A stretch of 64,000 bases of DNA from Arbacia lixula (lineage: Eukaryota > Echinodermata > Echinoidea > Arbacioida > Arbaciidae): positions 23,169,178 through 23,233,177 of the forward strand of contig OZ022576.1 in NCBI GenBank assembly GCA_963669155.1, read 5' to 3'. The first letter of the stretch is position 1, and each line of letters opens with the position of its first letter. The position numbers were made by a program, and so were the translations under genes. Under the pieces are notes generated by a model, which did no database searches, was not told the DNA's origin, and saw only the letters and a list, made by a program, of their open reading frames with translations. Shown piece by piece: positions 36,486 through 60,972 of this stretch.

Positions 36486-36649
36486 GGTGTTTCACCAAGC
36501 TGTTCGTAAGTTACGAACGACTGGTTATCCCTTCTTGTGCTAAATGCGATACCACACTTTGTTCATTCTCAATCTGATTTAGCACAAGAAGGATCATCAG
36601 TCGTTCGTAAAGTCGTTCGTAGCTTACGAACAGCTTGGTGAAACACCCT
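36486..36649. mobile_element. palindromic MITE, family 4, copy 2
   Basis: Same terminal repeats as the copy at 23421-23599 (GGTGTTTCACCAAGCTG and its inverse). The central segment (AAATGCGATACCACACTTTG) is in the opposite orientation to the first copy, as expected for a palindrome whose core can flip. Confidence 0.8.
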
Positions 36650-37378
36650 GATCTTTCAGTTGCATGTATACCAGAGTCATGGTTGTTGCAGTCACATCTT
36701 CAAAATGTTGTGGAATAAATGGTTAGATTCAGAGGCAATTTTAGCTCTGTTTTTCAGTTTTTTTTTTTTTTAAAGACATGAATATGGTATCTGTCCATCC
36801 GAGATGAGGAAGGGGGGGGGGGGGGGTGGACGGAGTGCAGGAGGAAGATAATGTAGGAGAAATAGGGAATGGGACTAGGATTTAAGGGATAAAAGAAGCA
36901 GGAAGAGGGGAGAGCGAGTTGGAACGGGAAGAGGTGTGAGAAAGGGTGGGGGGGGGGGGGGGGGGGAGAAAACAGGATGAACATGACATGAAAACAATAG
37001 GTTACGTTGTAACGGTGCTCGCATTTGACGTCACATAGCTGGTGCCGATTTCAATTTATGATCACATTTCTACCATACGCCTTACTTCCCGTCAAGAATT
37101 GTCGTAAGTTAAAATCATTAACATGGGTTTCTGCTTTCTTTGTTTCTAGCAACTTTCTGTTGCACCAGGGAACTGGTGGGACGAATCATCCCTCCAAGTC
37201 TATATTCGCCTGTCTCCCGTTATAGATTGGAGTAATCTTTCGAGTGCAATGCAGTTTGCATATTTTTGTTATCACATTTTACAGGCTTTCATCTCGGTTC
37301 CTGATCATTTATCGATCAATGTAGCATCGAAAGTCGCACACTGCCTGGCAGATGGACAACACACGCTGCTGATACTGG
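36650..37378. other. intergenic up to the gap, no gene seen
   Basis: Contains G runs (36811-36826, 36948-36966) and a CRE palindrome at 37026-37033. The Rab 3' UTR may extend into or across the gap. Confidence 0.5.
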
Positions 37379-37578
37379 NNNNNNNNNNNNNNNNNNNNNN
37401 NNNNNNNNNNNNNNNNNNNNNNNNNNNNNNNNNNNNNNNNNNNNNNNNNNNNNNNNNNNNNNNNNNNNNNNNNNNNNNNNNNNNNNNNNNNNNNNNNNNN
37501 NNNNNNNNNNNNNNNNNNNNNNNNNNNNNNNNNNNNNNNNNNNNNNNNNNNNNNNNNNNNNNNNNNNNNNNNNNNNNN
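37379..37578. other. assembly gap of 200 N
   Basis: All 200 bases are N, which looks like a fixed-size scaffold gap rather than a measured one. True length is unknown. Confidence 0.99.
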
Positions 37579-37733
37579 ATATACACACAACTCCCATGGA
37601 GCAGCATTATGCCAGGCACACAAAGGGTTAAACAGTATGCGTCAACGAATCGGCAAACTTCTTCAATGTCGTTCTTATCATTCTCTTCGGTCATACAAGA
37701 CTTGTATTGACAAGTTCCAAAGTATCGCATCAA

Positions 37734-39560
37734 CTAAGAACAACAACTACTTAGCGCCTTTCTCGAGGTTTCGTCGTCATCGTCGTTATTGTTGTCGGCA
37801 TCGTCGCCCTCGCTTTCCTCCATGATCTTGTCGCGCAGGAGCTGGAGATGGGGCGGGAAGGCGGTGATGTCGGCTGACTGACGTCGACTCGTGTCGTAGT
37901 CCTTGACTGTCATGCCCGATGCGCTTGTACTGGAGGCGAGGGAGATGAGGGCCAGTGCCACCCGCAGGAAAGCCTCCGAGACGCCTGTGGGAGAGGGGAA
38001 AAGGATGGGGTGGGGGCGTTGGAGAGTAGAGCAAATCCATCAGGGCGTTTTTACACACATATGCCTACGTTCCTCATTACAGTTTCATTATTTGGTATTG
38101 GAGTTGCTTCTTTAAGATCAAATCATAAGCCTTTTATAATACAGGCACTCATGCGCCAGATGTTGATGTAACAATTACATATGGCGCATTACGCTTTATG
38201 TTTGATTTTATTTCAATTATAGTCGTTATAATTAAGCCTAGTAAGTAATACATACATTATCTCTTCTGACAATAGATGTGCCATCAAACCTGACTAGGGA
38301 GAAAAAAATCAGCGACCACATTACGCCTGGTCACATGTCTGAGTCATGGGGGCCTTTAAATATTCACCTTCTTTTGGAGTAAAGCATCTTTCATCTATTC
38401 ACATTGTCCCTAATAAGTCCAGTAAATCCAGTCAAGGGTATTCTTTGATATCCACCAATAAGCATGAAGAGTAAGCCTTAATTACGGGTTCGGTCCTTTG
38501 GGGGTCCTGCTGAAGTAGATATTTCATTGGAAGTACATATGCAAGGGAATATTATGTGACCCTCTCAAGAGATTTCGATTAATCTGAGCTCAAAACAAAA
38601 TCACGATGTTGGCATCTAGTGTAAGGCAGCCCGGTTAGAGCTCGCTATGAATCGTGGGGTACATATCATCTCCGCGGACCCAACCAATAATTGCCCCCCC
38701 CCCCCCCACACACACACACACACATACACACATACTGATTACACAACCATCATGAACAAGGGTGTACCATGGTAGGGTCCATGGGTATACAAACATGAAT
38801 AGGACGCTCGTTTGCAGGAACGCACCCCTTGGTCCGAAACCACATAAACTAGATAACAAAAAATACACTGTTTGTACTTTAATTTTGATTAACATGAGAC
38901 ACATTATTGGCAGGTCTCTGTGCCTGTTTGTTGGATGTATGACGCATTCATCCTTGGTCCTACAGGCACATGTTATCGAGACTGAGTCTGGATGGTATTC
39001 TTTGCCTTTGATTATTTGATGGAACCGGGAAGGGTGCAGTGGACCGCCTCCTACAAGTAGGCTGGCTTCCAGGCTTTTGAATATGGATAATTCAAACTTT
39101 AAGATGAGAGTCTAGAAATCACAAGACTAGTCACTCTTTCATTATCTCCCCTTCTCTCTCCGTGTTTGGGCGAGTCAAAGACGAAATTGAGAATAATTAG
39201 TCTACAACACTCAGACCCGTTAATTGAAAATGCAGTTTGGAGTGAAAATGCCAAGCAGCCTGAAACCCAGACTACCTCCTAAGATGTCGTATTCACCTTC
39301 ATCCTTGAGTGCCGAAGTTTCGAAGAAAAGTGCGCCGATGCTGGCGGCGTACATCAGACCCTGTTCCGACGTCACCTGCCGCCGATCTGATAAGTCCGAC
39401 TTGTTTCCTAGAACACACATCACTGCACAAAAGAAAAACACACATGCACCGTATTGTAATAATAATGATGATAGTAATGATAGTAATAACGTTTACAAAG
39501 ATAATGATGATGATAATAATAATGATAATAATAATAATGATAATAATACTAATAATAGTG

Positions 39561-39624
<64 letters not shown>

Positions 39625-39664
39625 TAACAATAATAATAATATTAATAATAATAATAATAATAAC

Positions 39665-39699
<35 letters not shown>

Positions 39700-40094
39700 T
39701 AATAATAATAATAATTATTATAAGAATGATTCTAGAATAATGACCGCCCCAGATAGGCCTCCGAGAAAAGAGGCCCCCAATCGAAACCCCATCCCAACGT
39801 CCATGACCGCCCCTTTATTTGCTCCCCCGGAATAACATTTGTGCTAGTTGTATCTTCTGCTATATCACTACATTATGGATTATCCGCAAACTGAAATGCC
39901 AAATGGCCCATGATGATATCAGAACAATCATGAGAATGGAAGTATGACTTACCTATAGGACCATCAATCTTTTCTTCCAGCTCTGTAGAAGGAAAACGAC
40001 AAAGGAGAATAAGATTATTTTATATGTCGAGCAGAACACAGTAAGATCACACACTTTTCATTTCACATTTTCCATACATCATAATAGTGCTTGG

Positions 40095-40132
<38 letters not shown>

Positions 40133-40518
40133 GCTGTTGTTGTTCTTGATCTTGTTCTTGTTGGGGGGGGGGGGGGGGGTATCATGATATGAAAAATCCA
40201 AAGGTATTCATTCCGCAATAAATCAAAAGCGGAAAAGTTCTTGATATGAAATAGGCCCTATAAGTTGATGTGTAAGAAAAAAAAATATGAAATCCACATA
40301 CACCTGTAGAATAATTAAAAGTTCCTGACAGTTGAAGTGCCTATGACACAAATCGTGCATGGTCTATTCTCCTATTGTTAATATATAGACTTTATCTTTG
40401 CAATATATCATGGAAACAATAGTTCATCGAGTGAGAGATATAGAGGGGTGAGAGTTAAGGGAATAAAGATACAGAGAGCAAGAGAGGGAGAGAGAGAGAA
40501 GGGGGGGGGGCGAGAGAG

Positions 40519-40559
<41 letters not shown>

Positions 40560-41843
40560 GGGTGAGGGGGAGAAAGAAGAAGAGAGCTACATTGAAAAAG
40601 ACTATGTCGAATAATGTGACATACCTATCTAGTATGAGACTTGTTCTTATAGAGCTTACCTTCTGCCCAGAGTTTCATGTTTTTGAATGTTCGTTCGTCC
40701 GTGATGTCATAGACGAGGAAGGCAGCGTTAGACTTGCGGTAGTACATGGGCGCCATAGCCCGGAACCTTTCTTGGCCCGCAGTATCCCATAGTTGGAGCT
40801 TCACTCGGTGATTATCAACGTTCCTGGGAAAAGAAATAATAAAAGGGTCAAAATATACGTCAACTCTGTTTCGAGTAGGCTGGTTACTCACACCACTAGT
40901 CATTCTTTATTTCTGTTCTTTTCTCCGTCGTTCCTGGCCGAAGGAGGAATTGAGGATGGTTAGTCTATTGCAGTCAGACCCGTTCATCATGTTTATTGGA
41001 TGTTGTAGTTAGGAATGTAAATACCCAACAGTCTGGAAACTAGACTACTAACAAGGGACCTTTTTAGATGCAAGTGAAGTTGGAGTATCTCTTCTGTTCA
41101 CATGTTATTGCTACATGCTTCTTGTTATTTTTGGACGATATTTTCAAATTGTGTATAGTCATTATAGTACAGGAACTTAAACCAGCTGATAAAATACATA
41201 CGCTGAGCAAATGATCCATGCAACCTTCTACTCTTCTAAATAATACTATCTTATCCCCAAACTGACAAGAAATGTACATGATAACAACAGTGATTTGATT
41301 AAGTCGGTTAGATTGTGATGTTCGCAATAATCGTGCCAGTGCAAGGTTCTGCAGGTTGATGACCCGGGAAGCACTCATTATTCCGAAGGCTCGTTATTCC
41401 GACACGACAAATGCTCGGATTAACGAACCCTTTTTCGTTTTCGGACTAACGAGCATCGAGGTACAGGCAATTTACGTGTTTCGGAATTACTAACCTTCGG
41501 AATATCGAACTGTAACCGATGACCCGACCGAAAATCCGTGAGAAAGGTTAGGTTAATTGAAACCCATTGAAAGTCTGTTTCGAGTTCTTATATTCCGTGA
41601 GGAGTTCTTAACTAGCAAATTTCCTTTTTATTATTGCATTAACAAAACTGTTATGCCTGCTAAATAGATAAACCATTTCAGCGCCATCGAGGCACTTTGG
41701 ACTGCAGCAGTAAGGAGTCTGGCAGAGAAGGAGTTAATCGACTTACATTTTGAAGGTGAAGAATGAGGCGCCCACTGTGGGGGAGACTTGTTGACTGAAG
41801 ATCTTCCCCACATATCGCACCACGATGCTCGTCTTACCGACGC

Positions 41844-41874
<31 letters not shown>

Positions 41875-43125
41875 CAGTAATTACAAATTATGACGAAAAT
41901 ACATTTATTTTGTTTACATGTGTTTATAAGTCAGTTATCCTTAATGTTGTATAACTTGATTAATGTATAGATGCCGCGCATGGTTCTGATCAGGTCTGCT
42001 TTACGATGTGAACCTGCTTGTGATACTACTTACTGTTACATGTATTGACTTGATAATTTATTTTTTCTGTTTTTCTTGGGGAAAGAGAACGTTCTAGACA
42101 GTCACTCGCCTCGCCCTCCCCACATGCGCTTAAAGAGATAGTACGTACTGCCCCCCCCCCCCCCCCCACCGGCCATCACCAGAACAGTATTTGTTTGATT
42201 TCGTCATAACAGCGGGAAAACATAATGTGACTTTACTTTTTCGATTTGCATGACTGTGTTGAATAAAAACCCATGCCTAATTCAGGCCAATTCCCGCCAT
42301 TCTAAGAGAGAGGGAAGAAACAACACTAAGGACGCTGCTGCGTGACAAACAAACTGATGAGAACAACACAATTCATTCGTCACCCCCCCCCCCCCTCCTT
42401 CCCTCCTAGAAAACACATAGGTTTTATCCTTAAAATAATCACATGATATGAATAATCCATATTGTATATTACTTACGGGTTTCGCATACAGCTTGCAGTG
42501 TTCAATACGCACTATATTAACATGTCTAGCATCGAAAGCGATACCATATCATGCAGCAGTAGTTTGTTATGAAGTACGTAACAAACTGAGATTAGTTATG
42601 TACATAAGAAGAAGATATTCATAACAATAAAAAAAAACCCGCATATTTCTTATTACCTCAATCGATGCAAATGATGCCGATGTGCAAAGCTTAGAGATCA
42701 AATTAAAATGTTTGTTCCCCGATTTGAAATATATGTTAACTGTTTTTTTTTGTTTTTTTTAATGTGGATCGAAATTTACATGACACTGTTGATTCATGTT
42801 GTCGTTTGAAGACGATGTAAAAATCACAAAGATTTTTTTCGAAAGTGTATATACTTATAGTCTACTATAGCACATTAATTTATGTTATTAACTTAGTATC
42901 ATTATTTCCTTTGTCCGTGGACGTGCTCATGATGACCATTAGTGTGTTTCGTCCATCCGAGATTTGACCCCGTCTTTGTCCCACGTCACACTAGAGCAAA
43001 CAAACTCTATCTCCAAAGAGGATAACTCAATAAGCTTCGTTATGCTCCTTATTATGTCATATCTACACGATTCCACACTGACCTTCCTGCCCAAGAATAA
43101 CAACTTTAGCCTCCAGTGCCTTCAT
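37734..43125 (-). CDS. Rab-family small GTPase, Rab5/21/22-like, subfamily unassigned (6 exons)
   Basis: The exons are 43125-43083, 41843-41747, 40823-40660, 39982-39953 (only 30 nt), 39422-39297 and 37984-37734. All junctions are GT-AG and in frame, giving 236 residues. Rab proteins are prenylated GTP switches on membranes. All G motifs are present: P-loop GQEGVGKTS (12-20), switch I Thr37 in SPTVGASF, WDTAGQE (59-65), NKSD (118-121) and ETSAL (G5). APMYYR and SPTVGASF resemble the Rab5/22/21 group. The C-terminus is long, with an acidic Asn/Asp run near residues 211-225 followed by SSCCS, a double-cysteine prenylation site. Rab5-group orthologues usually lack the acidic run, so I leave the subfamily open. 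The start ATG has A at -3. The intron upstream of exon 2 ends in a (CT)n tract. Confidence 0.9.
39057..39275. mobile_element. short inverted-repeat element, family 3, copy 2
   Basis: Starts TAGGCTGGCTTCCAGGC and ends with the near-inverse GCAGCCTGAAACCCAG. It lies in the Rab intron 22 bp downstream of the exon that ends at 39297. Internal ACTAGTCACTCTTTCATTAT matches the copy at 40875. Confidence 0.65.
39463..39722. repeat. AAT microsatellite in a Rab intron
   Basis: Long interrupted (AAT)n/(GATAAT)n run that fills most of the 530-bp intron next to the 30-nt exon. Poly-Asn and poly-Ile frames are artefacts. Confidence 0.95.
40092..40180. repeat. GTT microsatellite and G run in a Rab intron
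   Basis: (GTT)n at about 40092-40145 followed by a G run at 40163-40179, upstream (in transcript sense) of the 30-nt exon. Confidence 0.92.
40476..40572. repeat. GA microsatellite in a Rab intron
   Basis: (GA)n with a G run, in the same intron as the GTT repeat. Confidence 0.92.
40875..41049. mobile_element. short inverted-repeat element, family 3, copy 3
   Basis: Contains CACTAGTCATTCTTTATTTC and GTTAGTCTA...CAGACCCGTT like the copy at 39057, with degraded ends. It lies in the second intron of the same Rab gene. Confidence 0.6.
41379..41513. repeat. small inverted-repeat element with TTCCGAA motifs
   Basis: ATTCCGAAGGCTCGTTATTCCG at the left is mirrored by CGGAATTACTAACCTTCGGAAT at the right. 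An inner pair (TGCTCGGATTAACGA and TCGGACTAACGAGCA) also matches. A degraded fragment of the same words appears at 15226-15266. Confidence 0.6.
41846..41873. repeat. (CT)n tract forming the polypyrimidine tract of Rab exon 2
   Basis: On the minus strand about 28 bases of pure CT repeat lead straight into the CAG acceptor at 41844-41846. The microsatellite itself serves as the splicing tract. Confidence 0.85.
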
Positions 43126-43372
43126 GTTTCGATGATAACGATGTTAATTGCACAGTCAGATGTCTAATCTGAGTTCTAGTTCTCGATGTGGCTCTTTTCA
43201 CCTTGAATTCCGCTGACTCGCTAGCGAGTTCAAATGCATTTTAATGTTTTAACACGCGTCTGACAGTGAGGTAGAAAAACAAATTTTTGCTGGAAAATTG
43301 TCGATGTCTGATCGTCATTATGTTCTCCACATGTAATCCTGTTGTTGGTTTCGGAAATGCCACGACGGGAAA

Positions 43373-43380
43373 TGACGTCA
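43373..43380. promoter_or_regulatory. CRE palindrome TGACGTCA upstream of the unassigned Rab gene
   Basis: Perfect CREB/ATF consensus 248 bp upstream of the start codon at 43125 of the minus-strand gene. Regulatory use is inference. Confidence 0.4.
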
Positions 43381-46300
43381 GCGTCGAATCGTGCAGTTTC
43401 GAATCCATTGACTGGGCTCTTTCTTCCTGTAGTTGTTCATTATTATTGTTGTGCCATGCATGTAGAAAATTACCTGCAAACAAGAAGCAAGAAGAAATCA
43501 TGAGCAATTATAGCAAACAAATCAACAATAGCCTAAACTACACATTTTGCAATTAAAAATTACTTGTTTTTTTTCTCAGCATCAAAACTAATTAAAATAC
43601 ACTGTATTAAAAACCTTTAAAGATTTACACACCATATATAATTATACCATGTATAATAATTATTGATAAAAGAAACACAACTCAAGTCGCAGACAAGGGC
43701 CGAATTGTACAGAGTTTTATAATAAACATGGTAGGTAACATTAAAGGCACATAGTAGCTAAAATACAAGTATAAATCCTAAACATAGTATTAGTACAAGT
43801 CTAAATCAAATTACAACACTATGATACTTAGGCATTTACATGTATTTGAGTGAGTATATATCTACCTTTAGAAATGTTATTTTACAATGCAAATAATAGA
43901 TTCCTTCAAAACGAATGGTATTTTGTATGAACTTACTTGTTTTAAATCTAGTCGTCTATGATGAAAAAAAAACACCTTTACAGATAAATGAAATAACAGT
44001 AGGTAAACGTAATGGGTATGATGCTTCTACTAATTCGCAAACTGTTTGCTACCATCTATATTCTATATTCCAAACTGACGCTTACTTGAATGTAATTGAT
44101 TTATCCGAAATAATGCAATATGACATAGAACTATTCTCAGTACCGAAATCGATGGTTCTTGACAAATCATTTCAGTGCATTGATTGATCTTATTAAGTAA
44201 GGGACTGGACTGTTTTTAAAACGAGTGGTCCTGTACTTTGGCTCTTTGCGTTTCTTCGCGTTTCTCAGCTGTCGATCTGACGGCTGGTAGAAGATGGCTT
44301 TGAGCCTTAGTACACGCAGGGTATGGCGGTTACTATATTCGAATCGATTGAAACTTAAAATATGTGTTTAAACAAGCTTGAATCAAGACGGGGTTATGTG
44401 TCTCGCCTAACCTGACCCCCCCCCCCCCCCCCAGGGCCCAATATCGCTACTCGACTTAATTATTATAGGGCAGAGGGCAACACCAACGGGTTATTTTTCT
44501 CCCCTCTCAAGAGATAATTCGAACATTAAACAAAGTCTAACATGTATACCCTATACGCTACACAGCGTAATGTCTATAATGTATGTGATGGCAAACTGGT
44601 GGGTCTTTCACAATGAATGCACGTGATCATGCAGCAAACAAACTTATTCCGATTAGCGCTAACCTATAGATCATCATCGGCTACATTTCCGGTGAGATAT
44701 TTATACAGGATTTATAAAGCTACGTAGGGTAAGAAGAAATACGAATTTTGACAGAAAAGTACACTCACATGACCTCTATCAGTCGTACCTCGATGACATT
44801 TGCCCAACTTCTTGGTCTCCCAGTGTAGGTTTGTCTACCAATAAGCACAAGGGGTAGTGTCCTTAATATCATCAGAGGAAAATAGACGTCCATTAGGGTA
44901 CTCACTCCATAAGACAATCATACGTGCTAAGACAAGCGAAACCCTTGAGCGTAATACCAATTACCATCGACCATGCATGCACCGATTGCAGATTTGGAAT
45001 GCTGGACTTTGGTCCTCATTTATCGCAACCTTGTGAACGCTTGGGATTAGTTTACAGCTAAATAAACGTGATAATGTATCGCCCTGTTTCACCGTGACCC
45101 GACGGGGTTCTTCAAGTACATGTAGTTTAGATTCCCATATCGGCACAATAAACGTTTAATAACTTAGTACCATTTTTTGTATTGATTAGTTCATGATAGT
45201 CAATTTGTAGAGCATCACTTGTCGATGGAGAACATTATTGTTATGATAATGATAATACTAAATACATATAGGCCTATACTAGCATTTATGAGATATACTT
45301 GTGTACAAGACTAGTACATGTATAAGGTGATCTGCAACAATGTTTGTCTGATATCCTCAAATTGTGAAATGCTCTTTGTAGCGATAATTTGACACAAAGT
45401 TTAGGGGGGGGGGGGGGGGGTCTTTCAAATTGATAGAACCAGAATTGAGACGACATAGTTTTTTAAATACATTGGATTTCAACTTTAGAATACAAACACT
45501 TTGGTTGCATGAGGATATCTAACAATATTTATTGTTTAGAATAACACATTTAATATAATAGGCCAATAATCTACCTGGACTATACGTCATTGCTCATGTT
45601 TCTGTTTTACACGTATTTTGGCAGTGTAGTTAGTAAAGTCTTATCGACAGAGCTCTCTTGTAATGCAGATCCACTTGTAACAAAAATAACATTAGGAATC
45701 TTAAATGACGAGAAATACACAAAAGAAACAAATCAGAAAAATAGGAATAATCAGGATAACGACAATAATCACAATAAAAAAAAATTATCAACATGGAGAG
45801 ATATTTTGGGTTAAAATGCAATGAAAGAATAACTGAATGATAGTTGTCATAGAAATGAGAAGACGAATACGAACATGCCGAAACTTAAACAAATGAAACA
45901 AAGTACTATAGGAACAAGGAAATGTTACAGAAATCTACAATAAAAGCATTCTATAAGCATAAGACCATTAACCTGATGTAGATGGAAGTTATATCCACCA
46001 ATTACATCATAGTGTAGAGAGAAAAACGAACGAAAGAAATATTGAGAAGGATGCTTTTAATATCAGTATGACAAAATGTTGTAACCACGGCCTCTGAAAG
46101 TGGTCAATTGTCAACAGCTTGAGTCAGGAATCACGCCCCCATGTGGGCTTCTTGGAATATTTCGACTCCCTAGGCTATCAGCCAGTCAGTCGTTGGCTAA
46201 CATGAGACAAAACCCCTTGTCAGTCAGTCTGAATCATTGGGTTTAAAACAGTAGAGACTAGATCACATGCCTCCCAGCACGACCGGTATGTCAAATTGTA

Positions 46301-46680
46301 TCTTTACCAGGAATATTCTGAAATGATGTCACAATATAGTGTCTGAGCCCGCAGACTACTAGTAATCGTCCACCACAGCCATGTATGTGGAAGTAGACTA
46401 CTTTACAACATCCCGGCCCCGATAGCATGTCACAGTTAAACCATGGACCCTATAGTGGACAATATTTAGGAATCGCATGTGATGGTGGTGAAGGGGTTTG
46501 GGTGGTGTTTTTTTTTTTTGTGTGTGTGTGTGTGGGGGGGGGGGGCATATTTAGGCCAACTAGTAAAAATATGGTTGTAGTAGGCCCATGGGTTTAATTC
46601 TTATGCTGCCTGCAGTGTCTTATAATAATTGCATATTGTGGTGCACATTCATGTAGCAAGATAAATCTGACAGTGCGTAT
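43381..46680. other. intergenic between the divergent Rab genes, no gene seen
   Basis: AT-rich with C/G runs (44417-44432, 45404-45420, 46533-46545). An inverted ACCATGGACCCTA motif occurs near 46440 and also near 14192 and 38766. No exons recognised. Confidence 0.5.
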
Positions 46681-46926
46681 ATGTGCGTGAGTGTGTTTAT
46701 GTGTGTGTGTGTGTGTGTGTCATGTGTGTGTGTGTGTGTGTGTGTTTGTTAGTGTTTCGCGCGAGCGCGTGTGAGTGTGTGTGCATGCGCTTGTTTGTGT
46801 GTGTGTAAAAAAGTTTTAAAAAGTGTGCGTGTGTGTGATATGACTGTGTTGGTATGTACACATGTGTGTGCGTGTATGTGTTTGATCGCATGTAGATGCG
46901 TGCTACAAGTTCACGCAATATAGGCC

Positions 46927-46991
<65 letters not shown>

Positions 46992-47041
46992 GCGGATACC
47001 CCCCGCCCCCCCCCTCCCCCCCCCCCCCCCCCCCCCCCTTC
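46681..47041. repeat. GT, CA and C-run cluster upstream of RAB11
   Basis: (GT)n at 46692-46745 and interrupted to about 46880, (CA)n at 46926-46984, then C runs at 46999-47038. Confidence 0.93.
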
Positions 47042-47096
47042 CTTTCCCGGCCCGCACGTATGCACACTTGTCTCTCACACACGGACACACTGTGTT

Positions 47097-47141
47097 AAGA
47101 GAAATTTGGTAGGCCTACTAAGAGAAATTTGGTAGGCCTAC
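47097..47141 (+). repeat. 22-bp tandem duplication
   Basis: TAAGAGAAATTTGGTAGGCCTAC is repeated twice in direct succession. Confidence 0.8.
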
Positions 47142-47539
47142 ATGTCCTTAAAAATGCATCCTTTAAAAAGTATATTCTTTCTGTTCCTTTTACACGTACA
47201 TGGTGTTAAAAACAAACATATGTCCTCAAAGTACACCTACGCAAAAACAGTGTAAAAAACGCCGGGTTTTATTATATCTGCCCGCGTATGCCTCTCGATT
47301 TGGCTAATAATTGCCTCCTCCGTATAAAAACTTCTTGTGGCGACTGACTTTCCTTCAAATCAAGTAATAATTTTGTATCATCAAATGTCATATAACTGAA
47401 TTAATGTCTTCTGCAAGATATTTGGCCTGAAAGTTACATTTTGAAGACTAAAATGCGAAATTCGCTCAGGGCCAGGGCCAGGAGTTGGAGAACAAAATAT
47501 AGTACACCGTTCCCACGTATATGCGTACCCCGTCGGCTG

Positions 47540-47547
47540 TGACGTCA
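47540..47547. promoter_or_regulatory. CRE palindrome TGACGTCA upstream of RAB11
   Basis: Perfect CREB/ATF consensus about 290 bp upstream of the RAB11 start codon. Regulatory use is inference. Confidence 0.4.
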
Positions 47548-47772
47548 TCGTACTGTAGGCGATTGACGCCGCCATTGAACCGATGTACACGGCATATCTC
47601 TGTCTCAATGAGAAGTATTTCAATCGTGTATATCTAGCTCCATCGGCAAGTTTCATGAGACAAAGTTGTTATTCTATCATAGCAAAGTATACATTTTAAT
47701 AAATGTTATTTTATTTCTGAGATAAGAATCAATCATTACATGTTTATTTGGGAATCCTTACCGGTGACATAT

Positions 47773-47780
47773 CCGGAAGT
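47773..47780 (+). promoter_or_regulatory. ETS-type site CCGGAAGT in the RAB11 promoter or 5' UTR
   Basis: The sequence CCGGAAGT lies 56-63 bp upstream of the ATG. GABP/ETS sites of this form are common near start sites of broadly expressed animal genes. No TATA box is evident. Confidence 0.35.
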
Positions 47781-47835
47781 CGCTTCTCAGGGGCGTAACC
47801 GAACAGGTTGAAGAGAAGACACAGTCACAGTCAAA

Positions 47836-60972
<13,137 letters not shown>

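Noticed and set aside
39224-39835. Poly-Asn/poly-Ile frames on the plus strand
   Set aside because: AAT repeat in a Rab intron, antisense to the real gene.
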